Of a stretch of DNA of 64,000 nucleotides, positions 16,757-25,144 are shown one piece after another. How positions within the stretch are numbered: the first letter of the stretch is position 1; every line of letters begins with the position of its first letter. Source of the stretch: Corynebacterium appendicis CIP 107643 (GTDB lineage: Bacteria; Actinomycetota; Actinomycetes; Mycobacteriales; Mycobacteriaceae); the NCBI RefSeq assembly GCF_030408415.1, contig NZ_CP046976.1, positions 1,178,001-1,242,000 on the forward strand. The letters run 5' to 3'. The notes under the pieces were generated by a model. That model was not told the DNA's origin. It did no database searches and saw only the letters and a program-made list of their open reading frames with translations. Position numbers and translations under genes: made by a program.

Positions 16757-17662
16757 TTAGTGGCGGTTATTCACAGCGCGGTTGAACTCGTATTTGGCCA
16801 GCTTGGCGCCTTCCTCAATGAGGTCGCCGGCGACACCAGCAGCGCGGGTCACCTTGCCAGGCACCTTGTTCACGCCGAGCTCATCGAGCTGGTAGCGGCC
16901 GAGACGAACGAGCTCGCCCGCCATCTCGGAGATCTGGGTCGAGCGACGCTTCCAGCCCCACTTGGTGACCTCGGCTAGGGACTCGCCGGCGAAGCTCGCG
17001 TCGAGCTTGGACTCGCCCAGCTCACGGTCGACGAAGGTGATGGGCACCTCGCGGACGTCGAAGCCTTCCTGCACAGCACGGTCAGCCAAATCGACCTGGA
17101 AGATGTAGCCCTTCTTCGACAGGGTCTCCAAGTCGATAGTCTCCAGCACTTCGCGGCGGAAGGCACGGTAACCGGCGGTCATGTCCGCGACATCGTCGCC
17201 GAGTGCGACGGAGATGTACAGGTTGCCTAGCTTGGAAAGCAGATAACGGTTCTTCGGCCAGTTCACGGCCTCGCCGCCGTCGACGTAGCGGGATCCGATG
17301 ACTAGATCAGCGCCCTCGTCGATCGACGACAGCAGGCGCGGCAGCTGCTCTGGGGCGTGGGAGCCGTCGGCGTCCATCTGGCAGAGAACGTTGTAGCCGC
17401 GCTCGAGGCCCCAGTTGAAGCCAGCGGTGTAGGCGCCGAGCAACCCTGTCTTCTCCTCGCGGTGGATGACGTTGACGTGGCTGTCCTCGGCTGCCATCTC
17501 GTCGGCTTTGTCGCCGGTGCCGTCCGGGGAATTATCGTCGATGACCAGAATGTCCACGTCCGGGTTCGACTCGCGCACGCGACCAATGATCAGAGGCAGG
17601 TTCTCCACCTCGTTGTAAGTCGGGATGATCACGAGGGTCGAATCGGTCGGTTTCTCTGCCAC
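16757..17662 (-). CDS. ppm1: polyprenol monophosphomannose synthase (Ppm1-type GT2)
   Basis: The product is 301 aa. GT2 features are LVIIPTYNEVENLP, VIDDNSPDGTGD and the DxD in QMDADGSHAPEQLP, then GSRYVDGG and ADMTAGYRAFRREVL. The soluble C-terminus after about residue 250 is an extra helix. The enzyme makes polyprenyl-phosphomannose from GDP-mannose, the donor for lipomannan, lipoarabinomannan and protein O-mannosylation. lnt is directly upstream in the same operon. In mycobacteria these two activities are fused or paired (Ppm1/Ppm2). GTG start. Confidence 0.9.
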   Translation of the reverse strand: MAEKPTDSTLVIIPTYNEVENLPLIIGRVRESNPDVDILVIDDNSPDGTGDKADEMAAEDSHVNVIHREEKTGLLGAYTAGFNWGLERGYNVLCQMDADGSHAPEQLPRLLSSIDEGADLVIGSRYVDGGEAVNWPKNRYLLSKLGNLYISVALGDDVADMTAGYRAFRREVLETIDLETLSKKGYIFQVDLADRAVQEGFDVREVPITFVDRELGESKLDASFAGESLAEVTKWGWKRRSTQISEMAGELVRLGRYQLDELGVNKVPGKVTRAAGVAGDLIEEGAKLAKYEFNRAVNNRH

Positions 17663-17700
17663 AGTGTGTCTCCGTTTCCTTCGCCCTGTTTGTAGGGCAC

Positions 17701-19323
17701 TTAGTTTTCGTTGTCAGTCTGTGCGGCTTCCGCCGGCTGCTGGCTCCTGCTAGAAGCATACCCGCGCCGTGCTCCCACGCTCGCGGCGAGCATCACCGCA
17801 ATACCGGCTGCGGCGAGAAGCCACTGGATGAACTGGCCGTACTTCACGGCGAAGGTGACTGAATCCCGCAGCGGGAGTTCCTCGACGAGGAAATCAGGCG
17901 TGAAGATCTCCGTCTCCTGCGAGACGGTGCCGTCCGGGTGGACAATCGCTGACGCGCCAGAGGTCGCCGACACCACCACTGCCCTGTCGGTCTCGATGGC
18001 GCGCATGCGGCTCATCGCCAGCTGTTGGTAGGTCATGTCGGTGAAGCCGAAGGTGGCGTTATTCGTCGGGGTGGTCAAGATCTGCGCGCCGGCTTTGACC
18101 GCATCGCGGTAGGCGGCGTCGAACGCGACTTCGTAGCAGGTTGCCACGCCGACGACATGGTCTCCCATGCGCACCGTGCCGTCACCATCGCCGGGCTTGA
18201 AGTCTCCGGCCATGTCAACGTACGAGGAGAAGATACGGAAGAAGTCGCGCATGGGCATCCACTCGCCGAAGGGTTGCAGGAACCTCTTGTGGTGCATGTC
18301 CCCGGCACCGGTGTCCGGATCGAAGACGACTGCGGTGTTGCGGTCGCCCACCTCGTCCTTGGTCAAGGTGCCCACAAGGACAGGCGCATCGACGGTATTG
18401 ACCGCATCAGTGATCAGGTCACGGGCTTCCCTGTCCCGGAACGGATTCACATCGGAGGAATTCTCGGGCCAGAAAACCAGATCGGGGCGCTCCCCGCTGG
18501 CGCCGAGATCCTTCGTCACGTTGACGTGGTTGGCGAGGACTGCACGGCGCTGCGCGTTGAAGTCTAATCCCATGCGAGGGACGTTGCCCTGGACGGCGGC
18601 GACCTTCACGTTGCCGGTCGTCGGTTCAGGAGTAGCCACCCCGAGCCCGGCGAGCAGGCCGAGGCCGATGACGATTCCGGTGGCGGACATCGCCGGCGTC
18701 GCCAGCGAGATCTTCCCCGACTGCTCCCCGACAAATGAAAGCAGGATGGCAGCGAAAGAGGCGCCGAGCAGCGCCGCCATGAAGGTGACGAGTGCCGGTC
18801 CGCCCCACGGCGCAAAGTTCGCCAACGGGCCGTTGATCTGGCCCCACGCCAGACGCACCCAGGAGAAGCCGCCGAAGGGGAAAGACGACAGCAGGAATTC
18901 CACTGCGGAATACATCAGGGCGAAGGCGATGAAGCCGTAGCGCCACCGCGCGACGAGAACGCCGAAGATGCCCGTCAGGATCGTCCAGAGCGCCAGCGTG
19001 AGCGATAGAGCGATCCACGGCAGAGCCCCGACGAATTCGCCGACCCACGGAAGCAGCAGAACGTACGCGCAGAATCCGTGCAGGAAACCGAGCAGCGCGC
19101 CCTTTTTCGCGGGAGGACGGGAGCTCGCTACACCGCCCACGCCCGGCCACGGCGCGAGAGAGATATAGAACAGCGCGATGCCCAGCACGCCCATGAACGC
19201 CAAGCCGTACGGCTCGTAAGAGAAGTAGACGGCCACGCCTCCGAGCCCTGCGAGCACAATGCGGGCGATTGCTGCGAGCTTCGGCGTGGCCGTGCGCGAG
19301 TCTGTTTTCACCGCCGTGGTCAT
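17701..19323 (-). CDS. lnt: apolipoprotein N-acyltransferase
   Basis: The product is 540 aa. About seven membrane helices in residues 15-240 are followed by a nitrilase-like periplasmic domain (about 245-500) and a last helix. Catalytic triad candidates are Glu in FWPENSS, Lys in LTKDE or HHKRFLQPFGEW, and Cys in GVATCYEV. It transfers a third acyl chain to the lipoprotein N-terminal cysteine. The ATG overlaps the fxsA TGA, and the gene is coupled to ppm1 downstream. Confidence 0.9.
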   Translation of the reverse strand: MTTAVKTDSRTATPKLAAIARIVLAGLGGVAVYFSYEPYGLAFMGVLGIALFYISLAPWPGVGGVASSRPPAKKGALLGFLHGFCAYVLLLPWVGEFVGALPWIALSLTLALWTILTGIFGVLVARWRYGFIAFALMYSAVEFLLSSFPFGGFSWVRLAWGQINGPLANFAPWGGPALVTFMAALLGASFAAILLSFVGEQSGKISLATPAMSATGIVIGLGLLAGLGVATPEPTTGNVKVAAVQGNVPRMGLDFNAQRRAVLANHVNVTKDLGASGERPDLVFWPENSSDVNPFRDREARDLITDAVNTVDAPVLVGTLTKDEVGDRNTAVVFDPDTGAGDMHHKRFLQPFGEWMPMRDFFRIFSSYVDMAGDFKPGDGDGTVRMGDHVVGVATCYEVAFDAAYRDAVKAGAQILTTPTNNATFGFTDMTYQQLAMSRMRAIETDRAVVVSATSGASAIVHPDGTVSQETEIFTPDFLVEELPLRDSVTFAVKYGQFIQWLLAAAGIAVMLAASVGARRGYASSRSQQPAEAAQTDNEN

Positions 19324-19829
19324 TTCTTCGGGTCTCCGAAGTCCTCCGGACGGGCGTTCTGCGACCAGTTCTCGATGTCCTCGTCACTCGGGTCGGGTTC
19401 AGCGTCGATGACCCCTTCCCCGTCGCCGAACGTGCCGTAAGAAGCACCGTGGCGCTTCATCGGGGAGACATCGTAGACCTGCACACCGAAGTCCTCGACG
19501 CGCTTCTGCAGGGATTTCGCCATGGATTTGCGCACGAGTTCGCGGGTGGGGCGAACAAGCAGCAATAGTCCGGTGAGCGAAGAGACGTATCCCGGGATGA
19601 TCGCCAGCGCCCAGCCGGCGGCGACGAGCGCGGTGCCGCCGGCGAACTGGCCGACGGACCCCTTCCCCGCCTGTGCGCGCTCGAGTTCGGAGCGCAGAGC
19701 GGGCGAGGCCGCCAGCGCACCTAAGAGCATGAGCGCGAAAATTCCGAAGAACGCCCAGCCGACGCCAATCAGCTGACTCACTCCCCAGAACGCGAGTGCT
19801 TCGATCAGGAAATACGCGAGAATCGGCAT
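19320..19829 (-). CDS. fxsA: FxsA-family membrane protein
   Basis: The product is about 169 aa with three or four hydrophobic segments in the first 95 residues (ILAYFLIEALAFWGVSQLIGVGWAFFGIFALMLLG, then GTALVAAGWALAIIPG). A soluble acidic C-terminal tail follows. E. coli FxsA was named for suppressing F exclusion of phage T7, and its cellular role is unclear. Start: the ATG at 19829 follows TAGTCT (19836-19841) by 6 nt, so it is probably leaderless. It is the first gene of the fxsA-lnt-ppm1 operon. Confidence 0.85.
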   Translation of the reverse strand: MPILAYFLIEALAFWGVSQLIGVGWAFFGIFALMLLGALAASPALRSELERAQAGKGSVGQFAGGTALVAAGWALAIIPGYVSSLTGLLLLVRPTRELVRKSMAKSLQKRVEDFGVQVYDVSPMKRHGASYGTFGDGEGVIDAEPDPSDEDIENWSQNARPEDFGDPKK

Positions 19830-19856
19830 GGGCACAGACTACCTGCCGTCGCGGGC

Positions 19857-20600
19857 TCACCGGGGCATCCGGCGCCAGATCGGGCGTGGCACGCAGCGCA
19901 TCACCCACGCGAGAAGTTGGAGCGACCGCGGGATCCAGATGGTGCGACTCCCCTTCCCCATCGCCGCGACGACGGCGTCGGCGACCGCATCCGGGGTGAC
20001 AGACAATGGCGCGGGCTTCATGCCCTCAGTCATCGAGCCGATGACGAATCCGGGACGTGCGGTGATCAGAGACAGGTCGGTGCCGTGGAGACGGTCGGCA
20101 AGCCCCTGGCAGAAGGCGTCGAGTCCAGCTTTGGTCGAGCCGTAGACATAGTTCGCGCGCCGGGCGCGCCACCCGGCGATCGAGGAGAAGGCGAAGATGT
20201 GGCCGGAATCCATGACGTCGGCAAGCACGGTCAGCATGCTCACTTGCGCGACGTAGTCGACGACGGCGATGTGCGCGGCGTGCTCTTCGTCGTGCTCGGC
20301 GCGGGCCTGGTCGCCCAGGATCCCGAAGGCTACGATCGCGTCGGTGACAGGGCCCGATTCACTGGCGCGCTCAACGACCGCGCGGTGCGAGGCGAGGTCG
20401 GTGGCGTCGAATTCGATCGAGCGCACACTCGTCGCGCCCGCATCGCGCAGACGCTTATCGACGTCCCCCAGCGCCGCCGTATTCCGCGCCGCCAGCACCA
20501 CGTCCCGGCCGTCGCAGACGCGCACTGCCACTTCCCTGCCGATATCGCTAGTGCCACCGAGCAGCAGCACGGTGCCGCGCGTGTTTCCCTTAGAGCTCAT
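19857..20600 (-). CDS. DprE2-like short-chain dehydrogenase/reductase
   Basis: The product is 247 aa. The cofactor motif GGTSDIG replaces the common GxxxGxG. Catalytic Ser is in FAFSSIAGW, and YxxxK is in YVYGSTKAGLDAF. AIVAFGILGD and ITARPGFVIGSM closely resemble DprE2, the NADH-dependent 2'-keto reductase that makes decaprenylphosphoryl-arabinose. No DprE1 is nearby, so this is a paralogue or a displaced gene. TATAGT (20609-20614) lies 8 nt before the ATG at 20600, suggesting a leaderless start. Confidence 0.7.
   Translation of the reverse strand: MSSKGNTRGTVLLLGGTSDIGREVAVRVCDGRDVVLAARNTAALGDVDKRLRDAGATSVRSIEFDATDLASHRAVVERASESGPVTDAIVAFGILGDQARAEHDEEHAAHIAVVDYVAQVSMLTVLADVMDSGHIFAFSSIAGWRARRANYVYGSTKAGLDAFCQGLADRLHGTDLSLITARPGFVIGSMTEGMKPAPLSVTPDAVADAVVAAMGKGSRTIWIPRSLQLLAWVMRCVPRPIWRRMPR
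20453..20463 (-). repeat. iterated 11-mer CGTCGATAAGC, copy 5
   Basis: Exact copy in the DprE2-like gene. It is read Val-Asp-Lys on the coding strand. Confidence 0.85.
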
Positions 20601-20637
20601 GTTTGCCAACTATAAGTGCTGGTAAAGCTCACGCAGC

Positions 20638-21768
20638 CTATTTGGCGCACGTTTTGAGGGGACGGGCGCCGTCCTCCTCCAGCACGACGATGTCCTCGAT
20701 GCGCATGCCCCACTTGCCGGGGATATAGATTCCCGGCTCGATGGAAAAGACCATGCCGGGCTCGAGGACGGTCTCGTTGCGGGCGATGATGAACGGTTCC
20801 TCGTGCAGCGCCAGGCCGATGCCGTGGCCGAGCCGGTGCGTGAAGTAGGTGCCGTACCCGGCTTCGTTAATGCGATCCCTCGCGACAGAATCGAGCTCTC
20901 CTGCCGTCATGCCGGGGCGTGCGGTGGCCATAGCGTCTGCTTGAGCGCGGCGCAGCGTGTCGTAGGCTCGGCCGAATTCGGAATCGGCCGAATCGACAGT
21001 CGTGCCGCCGCCGACGACGTAGGTGCGGGTGCAGTCGGAGTGGTAGCCGGCGCCGACCGTGCCGCCCAGATCCACCACGACAGGGTCGCCTTCGGCGAGG
21101 ACGCGGTCGGAAAAGTCGTGGTGCGGATCCGCGCCGTTGGGCCCGGAGCCGACGATGATGAAGTCGGTGCGGGAGTGTTCGCGGAGAATCAGTGCGTCGA
21201 GCTCCGCGGCGATCTCGCGCTCGTTGCGCCCCGGCTGGAGCAACTCCGGCACAGCTGCATGGACGCGGTCGATAGCGGATGCCGCGAATTCGAGTTGCTC
21301 GATCTCCTCTTTGCCTTTGACCATGAATGCCGCGGCGAGCACGTCGGTGGCCAGCACCACCTCCCCGCACGTCTCCTGCAAGCGCAGCACGTGGTCCGCG
21401 GTCAGCGAAGTTCCCACGGCGACTGTGCCGCTGCCGCACGCCCGTTCCGCTAGCGCGTAGGGGTTCTCTCCGTCGCGCCAGGTGACCAACTCGATGCCCG
21501 GCATCTCTCCCACAGCCGACAATGCGGTCGCATCGGTGGCGGGCGCGAGCAAACGCGCATTGCCGGACGGTGGGACGATCAATGCCGTGAGGCGTTCGTG
21601 CGAAGAGGTCCACGATCCGGTCAGGTAGGCCAGTTCCGGTCCGCTGCCGATGATCACACCGCCGAGGCCACGGTCGCGCAGATGCTGCTGCACGCGCGTC
21701 AGGCGGCGGGAGTAGATTTCCTGCGGGAAGATCTCGGGCAGTTTCACGGAGTCGTGTGGATCGGTCAT
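20638..21768 (-). CDS. pepQ: M24-family Xaa-Pro aminopeptidase/dipeptidase
   Basis: The product is 376 aa. The creatinase-like N-terminal domain (about 1-140) precedes the pita-bread catalytic domain. All five metal ligands are visible: Asp in VVDLGG, Asp in HSDCTRT, His in HRLGHGIGL, Glu in SIEPGIY and Glu in MRIEDIV. It cleaves Xaa-Pro peptides in the cytoplasm. Start: TAGCAT (21775-21780) lies 6 nt before the ATG, suggesting a leaderless transcript. It is divergent from the trypsin-like gene. Confidence 0.85.
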   Translation of the reverse strand: MTDPHDSVKLPEIFPQEIYSRRLTRVQQHLRDRGLGGVIIGSGPELAYLTGSWTSSHERLTALIVPPSGNARLLAPATDATALSAVGEMPGIELVTWRDGENPYALAERACGSGTVAVGTSLTADHVLRLQETCGEVVLATDVLAAAFMVKGKEEIEQLEFAASAIDRVHAAVPELLQPGRNEREIAAELDALILREHSRTDFIIVGSGPNGADPHHDFSDRVLAEGDPVVVDLGGTVGAGYHSDCTRTYVVGGGTTVDSADSEFGRAYDTLRRAQADAMATARPGMTAGELDSVARDRINEAGYGTYFTHRLGHGIGLALHEEPFIIARNETVLEPGMVFSIEPGIYIPGKWGMRIEDIVVLEEDGARPLKTCAK

Positions 21769-21774
21769 GGTCTC

Positions 21775-21799
21775 ATGCTAGAACTTTCCCACCTACGAT
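21775..21799. promoter_or_regulatory. compact divergent promoters for M24 peptidase and protease
   Basis: A minus-strand -10 (TAGCAT, 21775-21780) and a plus-strand -10 (TACGAT, 21794-21799) share a 38-bp gap. Each sits 6-7 nt from its start codon. Confidence 0.5.
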
Positions 21800-21806
21800 C
21801 GTGGGC

Positions 21807-22376
21807 ATGTTCCCCGACGTGCTGGTCCGCATCGCCGCCCGTGGCGCATACTGCAGCGGCACGCTGCTGGCGCCGGATGTGGTGCTCACGTGCAACCACT
21901 TCTTCCGGGAGAACGCGGACGGCGCGACAGTGCGGGTCGGGAAGAAGATCCGCACCATCCGCACCGTGGAACCTGTGGACGGCGCCGATATCGCGGTGGT
22001 ACGCACGCGTCCTTTCCAGCATCTCGAAGGCGCCGACTTCCCTGCCCTCGGCAATGCTCCGCTGATAAGGACACCGACGGTCACCTTCGGGTACGGGGGC
22101 CGAGCGAAACACCTCCAGGCGCGCGACGGTCACCTGCTCTTGCCGTTGCCGGTGGCGATCTCGCGGACGGGATCGCTCGTGCGGCCGGCCGGCATCGTGT
22201 TCAACCGGACACCGGCGATCAAAGGCGATTCCGGCGGGCCGGTCCTGGCCGGCGGAAAGATTGTGGGCGTGCAATCGCTCATCGTCGACCCCTTCGGGCG
22301 CAATTCCCATTTGGCGGTGGTGAATTTCCTCCCAGCCGCGCTGAGACAGCGGCTTGAGGACGAGCTCAGCGGCTAG
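21807..22376 (+). CDS. trypsin-like serine protease without signal peptide
   Basis: The product is 189 aa. The chymotrypsin fold triad is present: His in VVLTCNHFF (usually TAAHC), Asp in GADIAVVRT and Ser in IKGDSGGPVLAGGKIVGV. The N-terminus MFPDVLVRIAARG has no signal sequence or membrane helix, unlike the usual secreted family members, so it appears cytoplasmic. TACGAT lies 7 nt before the ATG, arguing that no upstream signal peptide is missing. It overlaps the convergent helicase stop by 4 bp. Substrate unknown. Confidence 0.75.
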   Translation: MFPDVLVRIAARGAYCSGTLLAPDVVLTCNHFFRENADGATVRVGKKIRTIRTVEPVDGADIAVVRTRPFQHLEGADFPALGNAPLIRTPTVTFGYGGRAKHLQARDGHLLLPLPVAISRTGSLVRPAGIVFNRTPAIKGDSGGPVLAGGKIVGVQSLIVDPFGRNSHLAVVNFLPAALRQRLEDELSG

Positions 22377-25123
22377 TTGCCGATCGCCACGACACCGCGG
22401 CGGATCGCCTCCACAGCGCGACGGGCGTTGTGCTTGATCTCGTTGGAGTACCCGGTCTGCACGATCTGCTCGAGCAGGTCGATGACCTGGCGGCACCAGC
22501 GCACGAAATCACCCGGGGTGAGCTCCGCGCCCGATTCGGCGGCTGCAGCCAGGGCGTAGCCTAGCGGAGCACCCGCAGCCCACTGGTGGAGCGACAGCGC
22601 GAAACCGGGATCCGGCATATTCGTCGGCGGAAGACGGTGGCGCTGCTCGTCGCTGGCGAGCTCGCCGTAGATGCGCTGGGTGGCGTTCATCGCGTCAGCC
22701 ATGCGGTCGGTGGCCGCCTCCGGGGAGCCGCCGGTGGCCTTGCGGTTCTCGAACACGCACATGGACGCCACACCGGCCAATTCCGCCGGGTCGAGCTCGT
22801 CCCAGATCCCGCGCTTCAAGCACTGCGCGACGAGCAGGTCGGAGACATTGTGGATCCGGGCGAGGCGCTCGCCTTCTTCGGTGACGGTGGGTTCGCCGTC
22901 GATAAGCTCGACGTAATCCATCTCCGTAAGCAGGCCGATGATGCGCTCGAACATGCGGCCCAGGGTGTCGGTCTGGGTATCCACATTCGCCTGCGCCGCC
23001 GCCAGGGCGCGTTCCTCCCGCACGAGGTCCTCGCCGAGGCGGGCGAGCCGCTCACGGTCGGCGGCGGGCCACGCGTGGACCGGGTGCGCACGGATCGCGT
23101 CGCGGAGTTCCAGCACCTTCTTCGAGATCCGCGTCCTCGCCTTTTCCTTCAGTTTCTTCGGCGGACGGAAATTGCCCTTGGCCAACGCCTGCACCACGCG
23201 TCGGGTGTGGCGGCGCGGTTTGTGCGCGACATCGCTCGGCACCTTGATGTGCCCCACGACGACCGGAGCGTTGCCGAAGGACGCGGCGTCGATGCGTCCC
23301 GACCAGCCGCGTTCGGTGGTGATCCACGGGCGCGGGTCGTCCTTCCTGCCCGCCGGCGCGACAACGGCGGCGAGCTCCGGCCTGCGCTTTGACGGCAGCG
23401 CGATGACCTCGCCCACCTGGAGACGGCCGAGCACCTTCTGGATCTCCTTGTGGCGCTCGTCGATCGAGCTCTTCTTCGCGCGCTTCTCCTCCTCCGCCAG
23501 GTCGCGGCGCAATCGAGTGTAATCGACGAGGTCCGCGGCGATATCCCCGTCGGCCTCGCCGAAGCCGAGCTCGTCCACGGCGGCGTCGAGTTCAGCGCGC
23601 AGCTTTTCGACGCTCCCCTTCTGCCGCTCAATCTTTCGCACCTCCCCGACGACGCTGCGGTCCGTCTGGAACTGGGCGAAGGACTTCTCGATGAGCCGGA
23701 TGGAGTCCTCGAACCCGTTCATCTGCAGCATGTTGATGGCCATGTTGTAACCGGGAGTGAACAGCGAGATGAGCGGGTACGTGCGGGTGGAAGCGAGTCC
23801 TGCGACCTGGCGCGGGTCCATGGCCGGTGCCCACTGCACAACGGCGTTGCCGATCGAGTCGATGCCGCGGCGGCCCGCACGGCCCGTCAGCTGGGTGTAC
23901 TGGCCGGGTGTGAGGTCCACGTGGGCGTCACCGTTGAACTTGACCATCTTCTCCAGCACGACAGTGCGCGCCGGCATGTTGATGCCCAACGCCAGCGTCT
24001 CTGTGGCGAAGACGACGCGGACGAGCCCCTCAACGAAGAGCTGCTCCACGATGTGCTTGAAGGCGGGAAGCATGCCCGCGTGGTGCGCCGCGAAACCGCG
24101 CGACCAAGCGGTGCGCAGCTGGCGGTAGTTGAGCACGTCGAGGTCCTCCTCGGGAATGCCCTCCACGCCCTGGTCGGCGATCTCCTTGATGCGTTCGGCT
24201 TCCTCCGGAGTGGTCAGCTCCTTGCGGGAGCGCAGGCACTGGAAGAGCGCGCCGTCGCAGCCTGCGCGGGAGAAAATGAAGACGATGGCGGGCAGCATGT
24301 CGCGGCCTTTGAGCGCCTCGACGACCTCAGGGCGGCCCACCGGGCGGACACGGTCCTGCGGGCGCCGCCCGCCGCTGCGGCGTCCTCCCCCGGAACGGGA
24401 ACGGAACCCGCGGCCTTCCTCGAAGTCGCGGCGGCCCTCGTCCGCGCCAGTCTCGATACGCTCGATGGCGCGCTCTAGGTCGCGGTTCACTTTGTCGGAG
24501 CCGGGCTCGAACAGCGGCATGATTTTGCGCTGCACCATCATGAACTGGTTCAGCGGCACGGGTCGCTTCTCGGAGACGATCACGTCGGTGTCGCCGCGGA
24601 CCTCGTCGAGCCATTCGCCGAATTCCTCGGAGTTGGACACGGTCGCCGACAGCCCGATGATGCGCGCCGACTCGTCGAGGTTGAGGATGATCTCCTCCCA
24701 CACGGCGCCCCGATCGCGGTCGGCGAGGTAGTGGATTTCGTCCATCACCACGTGCGACAACCGGTCGAGAGCCGGCGATTCCGCGTAGATCATGTTGCGC
24801 AGGACCTCAGTGGTCATGACCACAATCTCCGCGTTGCCGTTGATGCTCGTGTCACCGGTGAGCAAGCCAACGGCGTCCTCGCCGTGCTCGTCGACCAGGT
24901 CGTGGTATTTCTGGTTGCTCAGCGCCTTGATCGGCGTAGTGTAGAAGCATTTCGTGCCGCGCGACAGCGCCAGCGACACCGCGAATTCGCCGACTACGGT
25001 CTTGCCGGAACCGGTCGGGGCGCACACGAGCACGCCGCGGTCGGCTTCGACGGCTTCGCACGCCTCGATTTGGAAATCGTCGAGGGGAAAGGGCTTGCTC
25101 GCGCGGAACTCATCGAGGTGCAT
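22373..25123 (-). CDS. helY: Ski2/Mtr4-like superfamily II RNA helicase (HelY type)
   Basis: The product is 916 aa. Walker A is CAPTGSGKT (residues 34-42), the DExH box is DEIHYL, motif III is SATVSN and motif VI is QLTGRAGRRGID. A basic Arg/Gly insert (FRSRSGGGRRSGGRRP) lies near residue 250. The long C-terminal half has the arch or winged-helix DSHCT-like region found in actinobacterial HelY. It is probably an RNA-processing or decay helicase. TAGGGT (25131-25136) lies 7 nt before the ATG, so the start is likely leaderless. Confidence 0.88.
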   Translation of the reverse strand: MHLDEFRASKPFPLDDFQIEACEAVEADRGVLVCAPTGSGKTVVGEFAVSLALSRGTKCFYTTPIKALSNQKYHDLVDEHGEDAVGLLTGDTSINGNAEIVVMTTEVLRNMIYAESPALDRLSHVVMDEIHYLADRDRGAVWEEIILNLDESARIIGLSATVSNSEEFGEWLDEVRGDTDVIVSEKRPVPLNQFMMVQRKIMPLFEPGSDKVNRDLERAIERIETGADEGRRDFEEGRGFRSRSGGGRRSGGRRPQDRVRPVGRPEVVEALKGRDMLPAIVFIFSRAGCDGALFQCLRSRKELTTPEEAERIKEIADQGVEGIPEEDLDVLNYRQLRTAWSRGFAAHHAGMLPAFKHIVEQLFVEGLVRVVFATETLALGINMPARTVVLEKMVKFNGDAHVDLTPGQYTQLTGRAGRRGIDSIGNAVVQWAPAMDPRQVAGLASTRTYPLISLFTPGYNMAINMLQMNGFEDSIRLIEKSFAQFQTDRSVVGEVRKIERQKGSVEKLRAELDAAVDELGFGEADGDIAADLVDYTRLRRDLAEEEKRAKKSSIDERHKEIQKVLGRLQVGEVIALPSKRRPELAAVVAPAGRKDDPRPWITTERGWSGRIDAASFGNAPVVVGHIKVPSDVAHKPRRHTRRVVQALAKGNFRPPKKLKEKARTRISKKVLELRDAIRAHPVHAWPAADRERLARLGEDLVREERALAAAQANVDTQTDTLGRMFERIIGLLTEMDYVELIDGEPTVTEEGERLARIHNVSDLLVAQCLKRGIWDELDPAELAGVASMCVFENRKATGGSPEAATDRMADAMNATQRIYGELASDEQRHRLPPTNMPDPGFALSLHQWAAGAPLGYALAAAAESGAELTPGDFVRWCRQVIDLLEQIVQTGYSNEIKHNARRAVEAIRRGVVAIGN
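22897..22907 (+). repeat. iterated 11-mer CGTCGATAAGC, copy 6
   Basis: Exact copy in helY. It is read Leu-Ile-Asp on the coding strand. Confidence 0.85.
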
Positions 25124-25144
25124 GCCCACCACCCTAACCGAGTA

